From Hymenobacter lapidarius (GTDB taxonomy: Bacteria; Bacteroidota; Bacteroidia; Cytophagales; Hymenobacteraceae), in contig NZ_MDZB01000120.1 in assembly GCF_001816145.1 (NCBI RefSeq), positions 62,001-126,000 on the forward strand: DNA of 64,000 nt, read 5' to 3'. A program made the position numbers and the translations under genes. Below, in pieces: positions 21,988 to 29,627 of this stretch (the stretch's first letter is position 1; every line of letters begins with the position of its first letter). Below the pieces are notes generated by a model that had not been told where the DNA came from, ran no database searches, and worked only from the letters and a program-made list of their open reading frames with translations.

Positions 21988-23678
21988 GGTGGCGGCCAGC
22001 TGGGCGCGGTCGCGCGGGCCCCGGGCGGCTTGGGCAGGCTGCTGGGCGAAAACCCCGGCCCCGCCGTGCGCTGCAGGGGCCGCAGCAGGCTCCGCAGCCG
22101 GTCCAGCCGCAACTCATCGACCGAGAAGGTGCCGCGAATGCTGGCCGTGGGGTGCTGGTTGTTGAGGTAGTCGTAGAGGTAGGTGGTGGTGGCCGAGGCC
22201 CGAAACCGCATGCCATTGAGCACACCGGCCGCGTTCGAGAGGCGCCAGAGGCTGTCCCGCAGGCCAATCTGCACATTGAGCTGCGTCAGCTCGGCTTCGC
22301 GCCGGGGCAGACCAAAAGCCGCGCCGCGCAGGGCCAGCGTGCCGCGCAGCGACAGTCCCTTTTGCGGTGGTCCCGGATAGGGCCGGCCGGCCGGCGCGGG
22401 GAGCAGGCCGCGCACCCGCAGGTCAAGGTCGGCGATGCCGGCGCGGGCTCGTATCTGCCTAGGGGCCAGCACGGCGGCCAGCCCCGGCAGCTCGGTGCGC
22501 CCCCGGAAATGGCCGTTTACATACGGGCGGCTGAAATCCTGCAGGGTCAGGGCCACGTCCAGCTTTCCCACGGGCGAGTAGATGCGGCAGCGCTGCAGGG
22601 TGAGCACCGTCGATTTGATGTTGTGGGCGGGGCCGTTGTCGTAGGTGCCCTGCAGGTCCCAGCGGTTGATGCGGCGCGCGGGCTCGGGCCACCGCAGGCT
22701 GGCGTTGCGCAGCCGGAACGTGAGCACGTTGCGGGGCGTGACGGTGGGCCCGCTCAGCCCCGTGATGGTGTAGTGAATGTGGGCCTTGCTGGGGCTGGTG
22801 GCGCCCAGCAGGTAGGGTTCGAGGCGGGGCGGCAGGGCGGCGTGTAGCACCTCCGTCAGGGGCTGGTTGCCAATGAATTTCAGCTGGAGCCGGGTGCCCA
22901 CGGGCTGGTTGGGGTCCACGGTGTGGGTGCCGGTCACCCGAATGGTGTCGCCGTTGAGGGTGGCACGCGTCTGGTACAGCAGGCCCTGGCGGTTCTCAAA
23001 AGTGTACTTGTAATGCACCCAGGCCTGCACCGGCTCGCGCTCAAACAAGGTGCCAGACCGGGTGCGCAGGTAGCTCAGCTGCCCGCCGAGGGAGCCGGCC
23101 ACGCGCAGCACGCCGCCCTGCAGCCGGGCCCTGAGCCGCGCCTGCCGCACCCGCACCCCAAAAGCACTGCGGGAGTAGCCGTTGTGTGAGCTGAAACGAA
23201 AATTGTTGACCACCAGCGTCTGCAAGTCCAGGTTGAGGGCGGGCGGGGCGCCCGTGCCCTTGCGGCGCTTGCCGCGCAGGCCCCAGGAGCGCCCCAGCGA
23301 ATCTACCCGCTCGCGGAAGTCCACGTCGGTTATCACCAACCGGGTGATGTGGATGTTGCCGCGCAGCAGGCTGGCCAGCTCCAGGCGCATGTCGGCTCGC
23401 TGCAGGCGCAGCACCGGCACCCGCCGCTGGTGCGAGGTGTCGGTCAGGCTGATGTGGTGCAGGGATGCCGTGAGGTGCGGGAAGTCGCGCCAGGGCGAAA
23501 AATCAACTTCAAACGGCCCCAGCACCAGTTCCGAATTCGCCGTGAGGCCTTGGCGCACTTCCTGCGCAATGCGCCGCCGCCCGTACTCCGTGCCGAACAG
23601 CCACACGGCCACCAGCACTCCCGCCACGCCCAGCAGCAGCACCGAAGCCAGTAGCCGACGGACGGGAAATGATTTCAT
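21972..23678 (-). CDS. AsmA-like protein, N-terminal part (split gene)
   Basis: From the ATG at 23678: MKSFPVRRLLASVLLLGVAG, then VLVAVWLFGTEYGRRRIAQE, a single N-terminal membrane helix followed by the AsmA start. LVLGPFEVDFSPWRDFPHLTASLHHISLTDTS is characteristic of the Bacteroidota AsmA family. The last 20 or so codons (PPGARATAPSWPPPWAAS) are frameshifted noise; the other frame carries on as RDRAQLAATLGSELIPPGLL. One extra C in the run restores a single reading frame. Expected location: inner-membrane anchored, periplasmic. It is probably a single-gene transcript. Confidence 0.78.
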   Translation of the reverse strand: MKSFPVRRLLASVLLLGVAGVLVAVWLFGTEYGRRRIAQEVRQGLTANSELVLGPFEVDFSPWRDFPHLTASLHHISLTDTSHQRRVPVLRLQRADMRLELASLLRGNIHITRLVITDVDFRERVDSLGRSWGLRGKRRKGTGAPPALNLDLQTLVVNNFRFSSHNGYSRSAFGVRVRQARLRARLQGGVLRVAGSLGGQLSYLRTRSGTLFEREPVQAWVHYKYTFENRQGLLYQTRATLNGDTIRVTGTHTVDPNQPVGTRLQLKFIGNQPLTEVLHAALPPRLEPYLLGATSPSKAHIHYTITGLSGPTVTPRNVLTFRLRNASLRWPEPARRINRWDLQGTYDNGPAHNIKSTVLTLQRCRIYSPVGKLDVALTLQDFSRPYVNGHFRGRTELPGLAAVLAPRQIRARAGIADLDLRVRGLLPAPAGRPYPGPPQKGLSLRGTLALRGAAFGLPRREAELTQLNVQIGLRDSLWRLSNAAGVLNGMRFRASATTTYLYDYLNNQHPTASIRGTFSVDELRLDRLRSLLRPLQRTAGPGFSPSSLPKPPGARATAPSWPPPWAAS

Positions 23679-23798
23679 GGAGCGAAATAGTGGCAGAAGG
23701 TAAAGGCACAGCCGTGCGCAACGTGGTGAAGGTATCGCCGCTTACGCAAAAGGACGCTACTTAGCGCAGTATTCAGGTTAGCTTATACGGCGCGACTG

Positions 23799-23845
23799 AA
23801 AAACCTCACCCCCAGCCCCTCTCCCCAGGAGAGGGGAGCTTGACG
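23799..23845. repeat. Dispersed CCTCACCCCC-type hairpin repeat
   Basis: AACCTCACCCCCAGCCCCTC followed by TCCCCAGGAGAGGGGAGC forms a CCCTCTCC/GGAGAGGG stem. It belongs to the same family as the arms of the element at 37615-37824. Confidence 0.6.
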
Positions 23846-23898
23846 ACTGGTACGTCACCTGAAAACCACTCCAATCACCACAGGTAGCTACTACACGC

Positions 23899-23931
23899 AA
23901 CAGCCCCGGACACTACTGCCCGGGGGCTGTT
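23899..23931 (-). terminator. Terminator of tricorn-like gene
   Basis: AACAGCCCC (23899-23907) pairs with GGGGCTGTT (23923-23931). It lies 54 nt downstream of the stop at 23985 on the minus strand. Confidence 0.7.
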
Positions 23932-23984
23932 ACAAATTCTACCAAGTCCTTTTTTCTGCAAAGCCAGGCCGGTTTTTTTAGCGG

Positions 23985-24860
23985 CTAGCGGCCACCTGCG
24001 GCACCCGCAGTGCCGGGCTTGAGCTGGCCCAGCAGCTCCTTCACGGCGGTGTCCAGCTGTATGTCGCGGCCGGTGTAGCTCTCGCCCATGGGCCGGGTCA
24101 CGGCCACGTCCACGGGGCGGGGGTTCATTTCCATCACCTTGCCGTCGCGCGCGGCCCGGATGGTGCTGCCCGGCAGGCGCAGGCTGGAGCCATCGAGCAG
24201 CGTGGCGCCGCCGGTGAAGATAATCCAGCCGCCGGTGGGCTCGCCCACTATCTTGCCCAGCTTCTCGGCCCGGTAGCCTTCGCTGAAGTCTTCGGCATCG
24301 GACAGGGAGTGCTGGTTGGTGACGAGCACCGTGGGCAGCTCCAGGGCACGCTGGCCCAGGGCGGTGCGGGCCGGCATCGGAGTGGGCTGGCTGCGGTTGC
24401 TCATGGTGAGGTAGCTGCGGCGCGCCAGCACGTCGATGGCGTACACGTTCACGAAGCCGCCGTTGTTGTTGCGCACGTCCACTACCACACCTTCGCGGCC
24501 CATATTTTCGGCGTCGAGGTCCAGGTAGAGCTGCGCCAGCGCGCCGGCCGACATATCAAACATGTGCACGTAGCCCAGGCGGCCGCCGCTGGCTTTGGCC
24601 ACGTAGGCGCGGCGCTCCTCTACCCACTGCCGGTAGTCGAGGGCTTTTTCGGTTTCGCGGCTGATGGGGCGCACCACCACGTCGCGCTCGGTGGCGACCG
24701 TGGCAGCGGGCGCGGTCTTGCCTTTGCGCTTGCCAGGGGCAGGAGCTTTGGCCGCGCCGCTGCTCAGGCGCAGGGTCACGCGGCGGCCCACCTGGTACTG
24801 CAGCAGCTCGTCGAGGTTGGTGCCGGGGGTGAGGGCCGTGCCGTTCACGGTCAGTAGCAC
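23985..24860 (-). CDS. Tricorn-like S41 peptidase, catalytic C-terminal part (split gene)
   Basis: An open frame of 291 codons that starts inside a PDZ domain (VLLTVNGTALTPGTNLDELL). The S41 core follows: GRLGYVHMFDMSAGALAQLY, VVVDVRNNNGGFVNVYAIDV and the catalytic-Ser region VTNQHSLSDAEDFSEGYRA, with GKIVGEPTGGWIIFTGGA after it. It joins directly to the upstream frame if one C is removed from CCCCC at about 24870: ALAGIRPGDVLLTVNG reads through. The whole enzyme would be about 1138 aa. Confidence 0.8.
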   Translation of the reverse strand: MLLTVNGTALTPGTNLDELLQYQVGRRVTLRLSSGAAKAPAPGKRKGKTAPAATVATERDVVVRPISRETEKALDYRQWVEERRAYVAKASGGRLGYVHMFDMSAGALAQLYLDLDAENMGREGVVVDVRNNNGGFVNVYAIDVLARRSYLTMSNRSQPTPMPARTALGQRALELPTVLVTNQHSLSDAEDFSEGYRAEKLGKIVGEPTGGWIIFTGGATLLDGSSLRLPGSTIRAARDGKVMEMNPRPVDVAVTRPMGESYTGRDIQLDTAVKELLGQLKPGTAGAAGGR

Positions 24861-27402
24861 GTCGCCGGGGGCGGATGCCGGCCAGCGCGGCGGCGCTCAG
24901 CGGCAGCACGGTGCTCACCCGCAGGCGGCCGTTCTGCTCGTATTCGGGTGCCTCAAAGCGCAGGCCGAGGCGGCCCGTGGCGGCCGGCACGGTGCCGCCC
25001 GCGGCGGGGGCGGGGTTGTGGCCGGAGTGCGAGGCGTTGAGTTCGCCAATCATCAGGTTGGTGAGGCGGCGGGCCTCGTCCACGGTGCGGGCCCCGGCAA
25101 TGAGGGGCGCATATATCTCGCGCTGCGCAGGCCAGTCCACGCCGTTAAAAGTTGGGTCGTTGAAGAAGTCACGCATCAGGCTCCAAGCCTGGTCAAACAC
25201 CACCATCTTCTCCTTCTCAAAGTCTACATCCATCTCGGCGCTCACCGCCACGCTGCGCGGGGTGCCTTTGCCGGTTTCCACGGGCACTACCTTAATGGTG
25301 CCCTGGTCGAGGTAAAATATCTCCTTGCTGTTGGGCGAAAACTGCGCGTCTCGCTTGGCGCCGGTGGTGGAAGTGAGCTGGCGCACCACGGCCGGCTCCT
25401 TGCTCAGCTCATCGAGCGGATACACGTACAGGTTCGACTGGTTGGCTGAAAAAGCGGTGAGCAGCAGCCACTTGCCGTCGGGGCTGACGCTGTGCGAACC
25501 CACGTTTACGCCCACGGGCAGCAAGCTCAGCCGGCGACGAATGTCTTCAAAATCAACCTTCACCGGCGGCTTGTTGGCTTTGGCGCCCGCTACGCCTTTT
25601 CTCGTGCCAATGGAGTCGGTAGGGCCGCCGGGCAATACCACGGGGCGGGCCGCCGCGGCCCTGGTTGAGGGCGCCGGGGTTCTGCCGGGGGCGCTGGGCG
25701 CTGGCGCCGGCTGCTCCTTAAACAAGTCCCGGAACTGGTCTTCGCGGAACCGGGGCGTGCGGGGCAGCAAATCGACGCGGGCAACCTGGGCGTCCTCGGT
25801 GCGCTGGCCGGTATCGAACAGCAGGTACTTGCCATCGGGGCTCCACGAAACGGAATTGGAGTTGGTGTTGGCCACAAAGCTCACGGCGCGGGCCGTGCCG
25901 CCCGCCGCCGGCACCACCGAGGCATTGGTGAACCCACGGGCGCCTCTGGGCATGAAGGCCAGCCACTTGCCATCGGGCGACCACACCACGTCCCGCTCGG
26001 GGCTGGAAGGCGGGCGGCCGAAGATGCCGCTGGCCAATACTTTATCCTGAGAAGTGGCCACGTCCAGCACCCGCAGCTCGCGGGCATCGCGCTGGAAGGC
26101 CAGCAGCTTGCCATCGGGCGAGAAGCCGGGCGCGGCGTCGTTGAGGACGCTGTTGGTCAAGCGCGTTTCCTTGCCGGTGCCAAAAGCGTAGCTGTAGAGG
26201 TGAGAAGGGCCGTCGCGCTCCGACACGTACACCAGCCGGCGGCTATCGGGCGCCCAGGCCAGGCCGGATTCGGCGGCCGGCGTTTGCGAAATGCGGGTGG
26301 CCTCGCCGCCATCGGCCGCCGAGGCGGCGAATACTTCGCCGTGCACCACAAAAGCCACTTTGGTGCCGTCGGGCGACAGCGCCAGCTCTTGCAGGCGGTC
26401 GGAGAAACGCATGCGCTCCACGGCCGGGCCGGCAGGCACGCCCCGGCGCTGCACCACCACTTCGCGCACCTGGCCGTTGTCGGTGTCCATGGTCCACAGC
26501 TTGAAGTTGCGCTCGAACGCAATGAGCTTGCCGTCGTAGGAAATGCTGGGCCAGAGCACGCGCCCGTCCTTGAAGGAGGTGACGGCCCGGGCGGTAGTTT
26601 TATCACCGTTCAGGCCTAGCACCCAAATATTTTCGGGCCCGGCCTGGTCCGACACGTAGAACAGGCGCTGGCCGCCCGCGCCCCACATGGGCCACAGGGC
26701 TTTGCCACCGCCCGTAGTCAGGGCCTCGTAGGTGGGCGCGCCGTTGGGCCCTTCGTGCCGCAGGGTAATTTCCGATTCGTCGAGGTGGCTGTGGCCGTGG
26801 CGCCACCACTGGTTGTTGGCAATGCCGCGGGCGCTGAACGCCAGCAGCTTGCCGTCGGGGCTGGGTGCGGCGAAGAATTCGTTGGCGTAGCGGTCGGCGC
26901 TTACCGGGGTGGGCGTGCCGCCGGTGGCCGGCACCCGGTAAATGTCGTTCATGCCGGCGATGTCGCGGCTCGACGAGGAGAAGTAGAGCCATTTGCCATC
27001 GGCCGACCAGTTGTCGAGCTGGTCGGGGGCGTCGTCGAAGGTCGCGCGGCGCAGCTCGCCGGTTTCCAGGGCCAGCACGTACACATCGCCGTTGCCGGTG
27101 CGCGTGGAAATGAAGGCCAGCGAACGGCCATCGGGCGAGTACAGTGGCCGGCTTTCGGTGGCCGGGTGAGACACCAGCAAGCGGGCCTCGCCGCCCGCCA
27201 CTGGACTGGTCCAAATATCACCGCCCGACACAAAAGCCAGCTCCGTGCGGTTGGGCGACACGGCCGGCTCCGAGAAGTACGGAACCGGTGCCGGGGCCGC
27301 TTGCATACCCTGGGTCAGCAGGAAAGCAGTGAGGAAAGGCAGCGTGCGTGCCGCCCGCAGCCAGTGGCTAATAGGCTTTTGGTGAAGTAGTAAAATTGCC
27401 AT
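24556..27402 (-). CDS. Tricorn-like S41 peptidase, N-terminal propeller part (split gene)
   Basis: Starts at the ATG at 27402 (MAILLLHQKPISHWLRAART, then LPFLTAFLLTQGMQA, a signal peptide); a longer upstream frame is less likely. Repeated PD40/TolB-like beta-propeller blades follow: VSPNRTELAFVSGGDIWTSP, YSPDGRSLAFISTRTGNGD, WSADGKWLYFSSS, LSPDGTKVAFVV and others, about residues 60-640. Next come the tricorn core C1 segment (VVFDQAWSLMRDFFNDPTF) and a PDZ start. After ALAGIRP (about 24873) the frame is lost and the remaining codons to 24556 are noise overlapping the true C-terminal part. Secreted tricorn-like proteases degrade peptides in the periplasm or outside the cell. Confidence 0.82.
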   Translation of the reverse strand: MAILLLHQKPISHWLRAARTLPFLTAFLLTQGMQAAPAPVPYFSEPAVSPNRTELAFVSGGDIWTSPVAGGEARLLVSHPATESRPLYSPDGRSLAFISTRTGNGDVYVLALETGELRRATFDDAPDQLDNWSADGKWLYFSSSSRDIAGMNDIYRVPATGGTPTPVSADRYANEFFAAPSPDGKLLAFSARGIANNQWWRHGHSHLDESEITLRHEGPNGAPTYEALTTGGGKALWPMWGAGGQRLFYVSDQAGPENIWVLGLNGDKTTARAVTSFKDGRVLWPSISYDGKLIAFERNFKLWTMDTDNGQVREVVVQRRGVPAGPAVERMRFSDRLQELALSPDGTKVAFVVHGEVFAASAADGGEATRISQTPAAESGLAWAPDSRRLVYVSERDGPSHLYSYAFGTGKETRLTNSVLNDAAPGFSPDGKLLAFQRDARELRVLDVATSQDKVLASGIFGRPPSSPERDVVWSPDGKWLAFMPRGARGFTNASVVPAAGGTARAVSFVANTNSNSVSWSPDGKYLLFDTGQRTEDAQVARVDLLPRTPRFREDQFRDLFKEQPAPAPSAPGRTPAPSTRAAAARPVVLPGGPTDSIGTRKGVAGAKANKPPVKVDFEDIRRRLSLLPVGVNVGSHSVSPDGKWLLLTAFSANQSNLYVYPLDELSKEPAVVRQLTSTTGAKRDAQFSPNSKEIFYLDQGTIKVVPVETGKGTPRSVAVSAEMDVDFEKEKMVVFDQAWSLMRDFFNDPTFNGVDWPAQREIYAPLIAGARTVDEARRLTNLMIGELNASHSGHNPAPAAGGTVPAATGRLGLRFEAPEYEQNGRLRVSTVLPLSAAALAGIRPRRRATDRERHGPHPRHQPRRAAAVPGGPPRDPAPEQRRGQSSCPWQAQRQDRARCHGRHRARRGGAPHQPRNRKSPRLPAVGRGAPRLRGQSQRRPPGLRAHV

Positions 27403-27480
27403 CAGAAAGACGTTGCTATTTGAAGCGGTAATAGTACAAGCAATTATTGAAATGCTGTTTGACCGCTGGAAAAACGTAGC

Positions 27481-27517
27481 GCCGGGACGCGAAGCACTGC
27501 TTCGTGTCCCGGCGCCG
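27481..27517. repeat. REP-like hairpin
   Basis: An 18-bp stem GCGCCGGGACGCGAAGCA / complement with one G-T pair. It shares the GAAGCACYGCTTC core with 13725-13759 and 27538-27554. Confidence 0.65.
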
Positions 27518-27537
27518 GCTGGGTGTCGTGCGGGGAT

Positions 27538-27554
27538 GTGAAGCACCGCTTCAC
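27538..27554. repeat. REP-like short hairpin
   Basis: GTGAAGCACCGCTTCAC, a near-perfect palindrome followed by GCTACG; same core as the neighbouring repeat. Confidence 0.55.
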
Positions 27555-27583
27555 GCTACGGTGAGAAACCGAATGCCCCAGGC

Positions 27584-28291
27584 TTACTGCACGATGCGGG
27601 AGCGCAACAGGGCGCGGGTGTGGGGCACGCCCTGCACCACCACGCGCTGACGAACAATGCCCACGTTCGGGGCCCAGGCATAGTAGGCCGGCCAGCCGCC
27701 CTGCGAGGCGTCGCCCCTGGGCAGGCTTACTTCCATCACGTCGGGGTAGGTCCGGGCCCCGAGGGCCAGCGGCCGCGTGTGCCAGTAGGGCTGCATACCG
27801 CCCGCCAGAAAATCCGTGCGGGCGCGGTCGCGCACGATGATGTACGGAAAGACGTACGCCCCGCCCACGTCGGCCGTGCTGTTGGGCAAGGACTCGCCCC
27901 GCGTCACGACCCAGCACGGCCAGTTCTCATCTCCATCGTCGCTGATGTTTGCGCCGCACAGCCGGTGCGTGCCAAACACTTGGTCCGGGCCGCCCTGGCT
28001 CGAACGCGTCCGCATTTCGAAAACTTCATACTTGTTAATCGGCGCGCCGGAGTACAGTCCGCCTTGGCGCACTTCAGTCAGCTTTGTCGAAACGACCCAG
28101 ACGCTGTCGAGCTGCTGCGTGGCCGAGTCCTGGTAAATCCAGTGGGTGCCGGGCTGGAACAGCACGTAGGCCTTGAGTTCAGCCGGCAGGGGCACGGCGT
28201 CGGGCTCGGGCTCGGGCTCTTCGCAGGAAACACCCAGCAGCAGGGGCAGGCCCAAGGCCAGCAGGGCTTTACTAAACAAGTTGAGTTTCAT
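27584..28291 (-). CDS. Lipoprotein of unknown function
   Basis: A 235-aa protein from the ATG at 28291: MKLNLFSKALLALGLPLLLG then VSCEEPEPEPD, a lipoprotein signal with Cys23 followed by an acidic linker. The mature region begins with LFQPGTHWIYQDSATQQLDSV, a pattern common in small Bacteroidota lipoproteins that form a beta-sandwich around W-x-Y. Later blocks (YVFPYIIVRDRARTDFLAGG, YYAWAPNVGIVRQRVVV) are also beta-like. The ending WAPNVGIVR resembles lipoproteins with a conserved NVG(I/L)V(R/K) strand. No enzyme motif. It is a single gene between two hairpins. Function unknown. Confidence 0.75.
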   Translation of the reverse strand: MKLNLFSKALLALGLPLLLGVSCEEPEPEPDAVPLPAELKAYVLFQPGTHWIYQDSATQQLDSVWVVSTKLTEVRQGGLYSGAPINKYEVFEMRTRSSQGGPDQVFGTHRLCGANISDDGDENWPCWVVTRGESLPNSTADVGGAYVFPYIIVRDRARTDFLAGGMQPYWHTRPLALGARTYPDVMEVSLPRGDASQGGWPAYYAWAPNVGIVRQRVVVQGVPHTRALLRSRIVQ

Positions 28292-28381
28292 GGTAGAGGC
28301 AGATGGGAGGAGCAAGGTACTACCGGATGCTGCGCAAACCGGTGGCCAGCGGCGGTGAAGTGAATTAACCAGTATTCAGGC

Positions 28382-28434
28382 AAAAGCCCCACCGCAGTGC
28401 CCCCTTGTGAAAGGGGCCGCGATGGGGCTTTTTT
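28382..28434. terminator. Hairpin between lipoprotein promoter and acidic protein gene
   Basis: AAAAGCCCCACCGC (28382-28395) pairs with GCGATGGGGCTTTT (one mismatch) around an inner CCCCCTT/AAAGGGG stem, followed by TTTT. It is a terminator for plus-strand reading or a dispersed repeat. Confidence 0.65.
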
Positions 28435-28500
28435 GGGGGAGCCAGGCAGCAGGGGCTGCGTCCTGCCTTCACTCCGGTGTAGCACTTGAAGGAAGCTGGC

Positions 28501-29211
28501 TTACTCCTCGGTTTCCGCTACTACGTCGGCGTGGGTGGTGGCTTCGTAGGTGTCGGCGTACTTGAAATCTTCCAGCCAGTTGGTGGAGCTCATCACATCG
28601 AAGGTGATGGAAGTATCGGTCTTTTCCACCGTTTTCAACTCCCAGATTATCGACTTGGCTTCCTCAAATTCGGTGCCGGCTAGGTGAGTTGAAAACAGCC
28701 GGTTGAGCAGGGCACTGTCGGGCAGGCCCTGGGCGAGTAGGCGCAGGAGCGGGGCTTCGGGCGCCTCGGCGAAAAGAGCGAGGTCTTCGGGGTTTTCAGC
28801 GGTGCATTTCACCTGGAACTCCACGGCCTGGGTGCGGGGGAAGGTGCCGTTGTAGGCCGTGTGCAGTAGCTGCGTGGCTTTGTAGAAGCCTTGGTGCAGC
28901 GGCAGCTCGGGGTTTTCTTCCCACAGCTTCTCGGTCAGCATCTGGTGCGACAGGTTCTCGATTTGGCCATCGTTCAGCTGCTCCGGAAACAGGTAGCCCA
29001 GCACGATTTCGGCGGCCTCGCGCGGCTCCAAATCGGTGAACGACATCAGGCACATATCTTTTAGCTCGGCTTCGCTGATGTCGTCCGGGTTCTCGTAGTT
29101 CATCTTCTTCAGCAGCTCTTTGTAGTCCGAGTTCTGCCAGGAGTCGGGCAGCTCGGTTAAAGAGGTGAAGGACAAACGCTCAACGGTGAATTTCTGCTCG
29201 GTGGTCGACAT
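28501..29211 (-). CDS. Acidic cytoplasmic protein of unknown function
   Basis: A 236-aa protein from the ATG at 29211 (MSTTEQKFTVERLSFTSLTE). It has no signal peptide or membrane segment. It is rich in E, L and aromatic residues and predicted helical. Recognisable local blocks are LKDMCLMSFTDLEPREAAEIV, IENLSHQMLTEKLWEENPEL and LFSTHLAGTEFEEAKSIIWELK. I do not recognise the family and see no catalytic motif. It is monocistronic: the next gene upstream is divergent. Codon use is like the surrounding core genes. Confidence 0.65.
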   Translation of the reverse strand: MSTTEQKFTVERLSFTSLTELPDSWQNSDYKELLKKMNYENPDDISEAELKDMCLMSFTDLEPREAAEIVLGYLFPEQLNDGQIENLSHQMLTEKLWEENPELPLHQGFYKATQLLHTAYNGTFPRTQAVEFQVKCTAENPEDLALFAEAPEAPLLRLLAQGLPDSALLNRLFSTHLAGTEFEEAKSIIWELKTVEKTDTSITFDVMSSTNWLEDFKYADTYEATTHADVVAETEE

Positions 29212-29529
29212 ATTGAAAAGTATCGGGATGATGCGAGAGGCGGCGAAAGGTGGCAGCCCCTGCAGCCGGGTTTACGGGCCCAGCCCGCAAACAGCCGGAA
29301 AGCCTACGCAATAGCTGGTTTGTTGCGGCGCTTAAGTGGCGGTTTTCAAGAGGCGTGGGCGGGGACGTGCTGGTGGGGCGGGCCACCAGGGAGCAAAAGC
29401 CGGGGCGCGCCCGGCAAAGCCGACGCCTGTATCATGGCATTGCTTCCAAACAGGCAGCCGTGTAGTGGTTTTTTTACTACTCAGAAAGGAATAAAATAGT
29501 AAACACGTGTAGCTAAGCGGGGCCTGTCG

Positions 29530-29561
29530 TTGAGAATTTTTTTTGAAGCGAGTTATTTTTG
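29530..29561 (+). promoter_or_regulatory. Bacteroidota-type promoter of the hybrid kinase gene
   Basis: TTG at 29530-29532, a 21-nt spacer and TATTTTTG at 29554-29561 fit the -33/-7 consensus. The transcript would start near 29568, which supports the ATG at 29628 as the start. Confidence 0.55.
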
Positions 29562-29627
29562 ACACCTTTTGGGCTCATTATCGACTTTATTCGCACCACC
29601 CAATCCGCTACCTGTTATTTTACGGCT

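Noticed and set aside
20905..22847. Long plus-strand open frames opposite the AsmA-like gene
   Set aside because: Composition typical of antisense frames (VAHGHGQVVQRVGG); the minus strand carries recognisable AsmA sequence.
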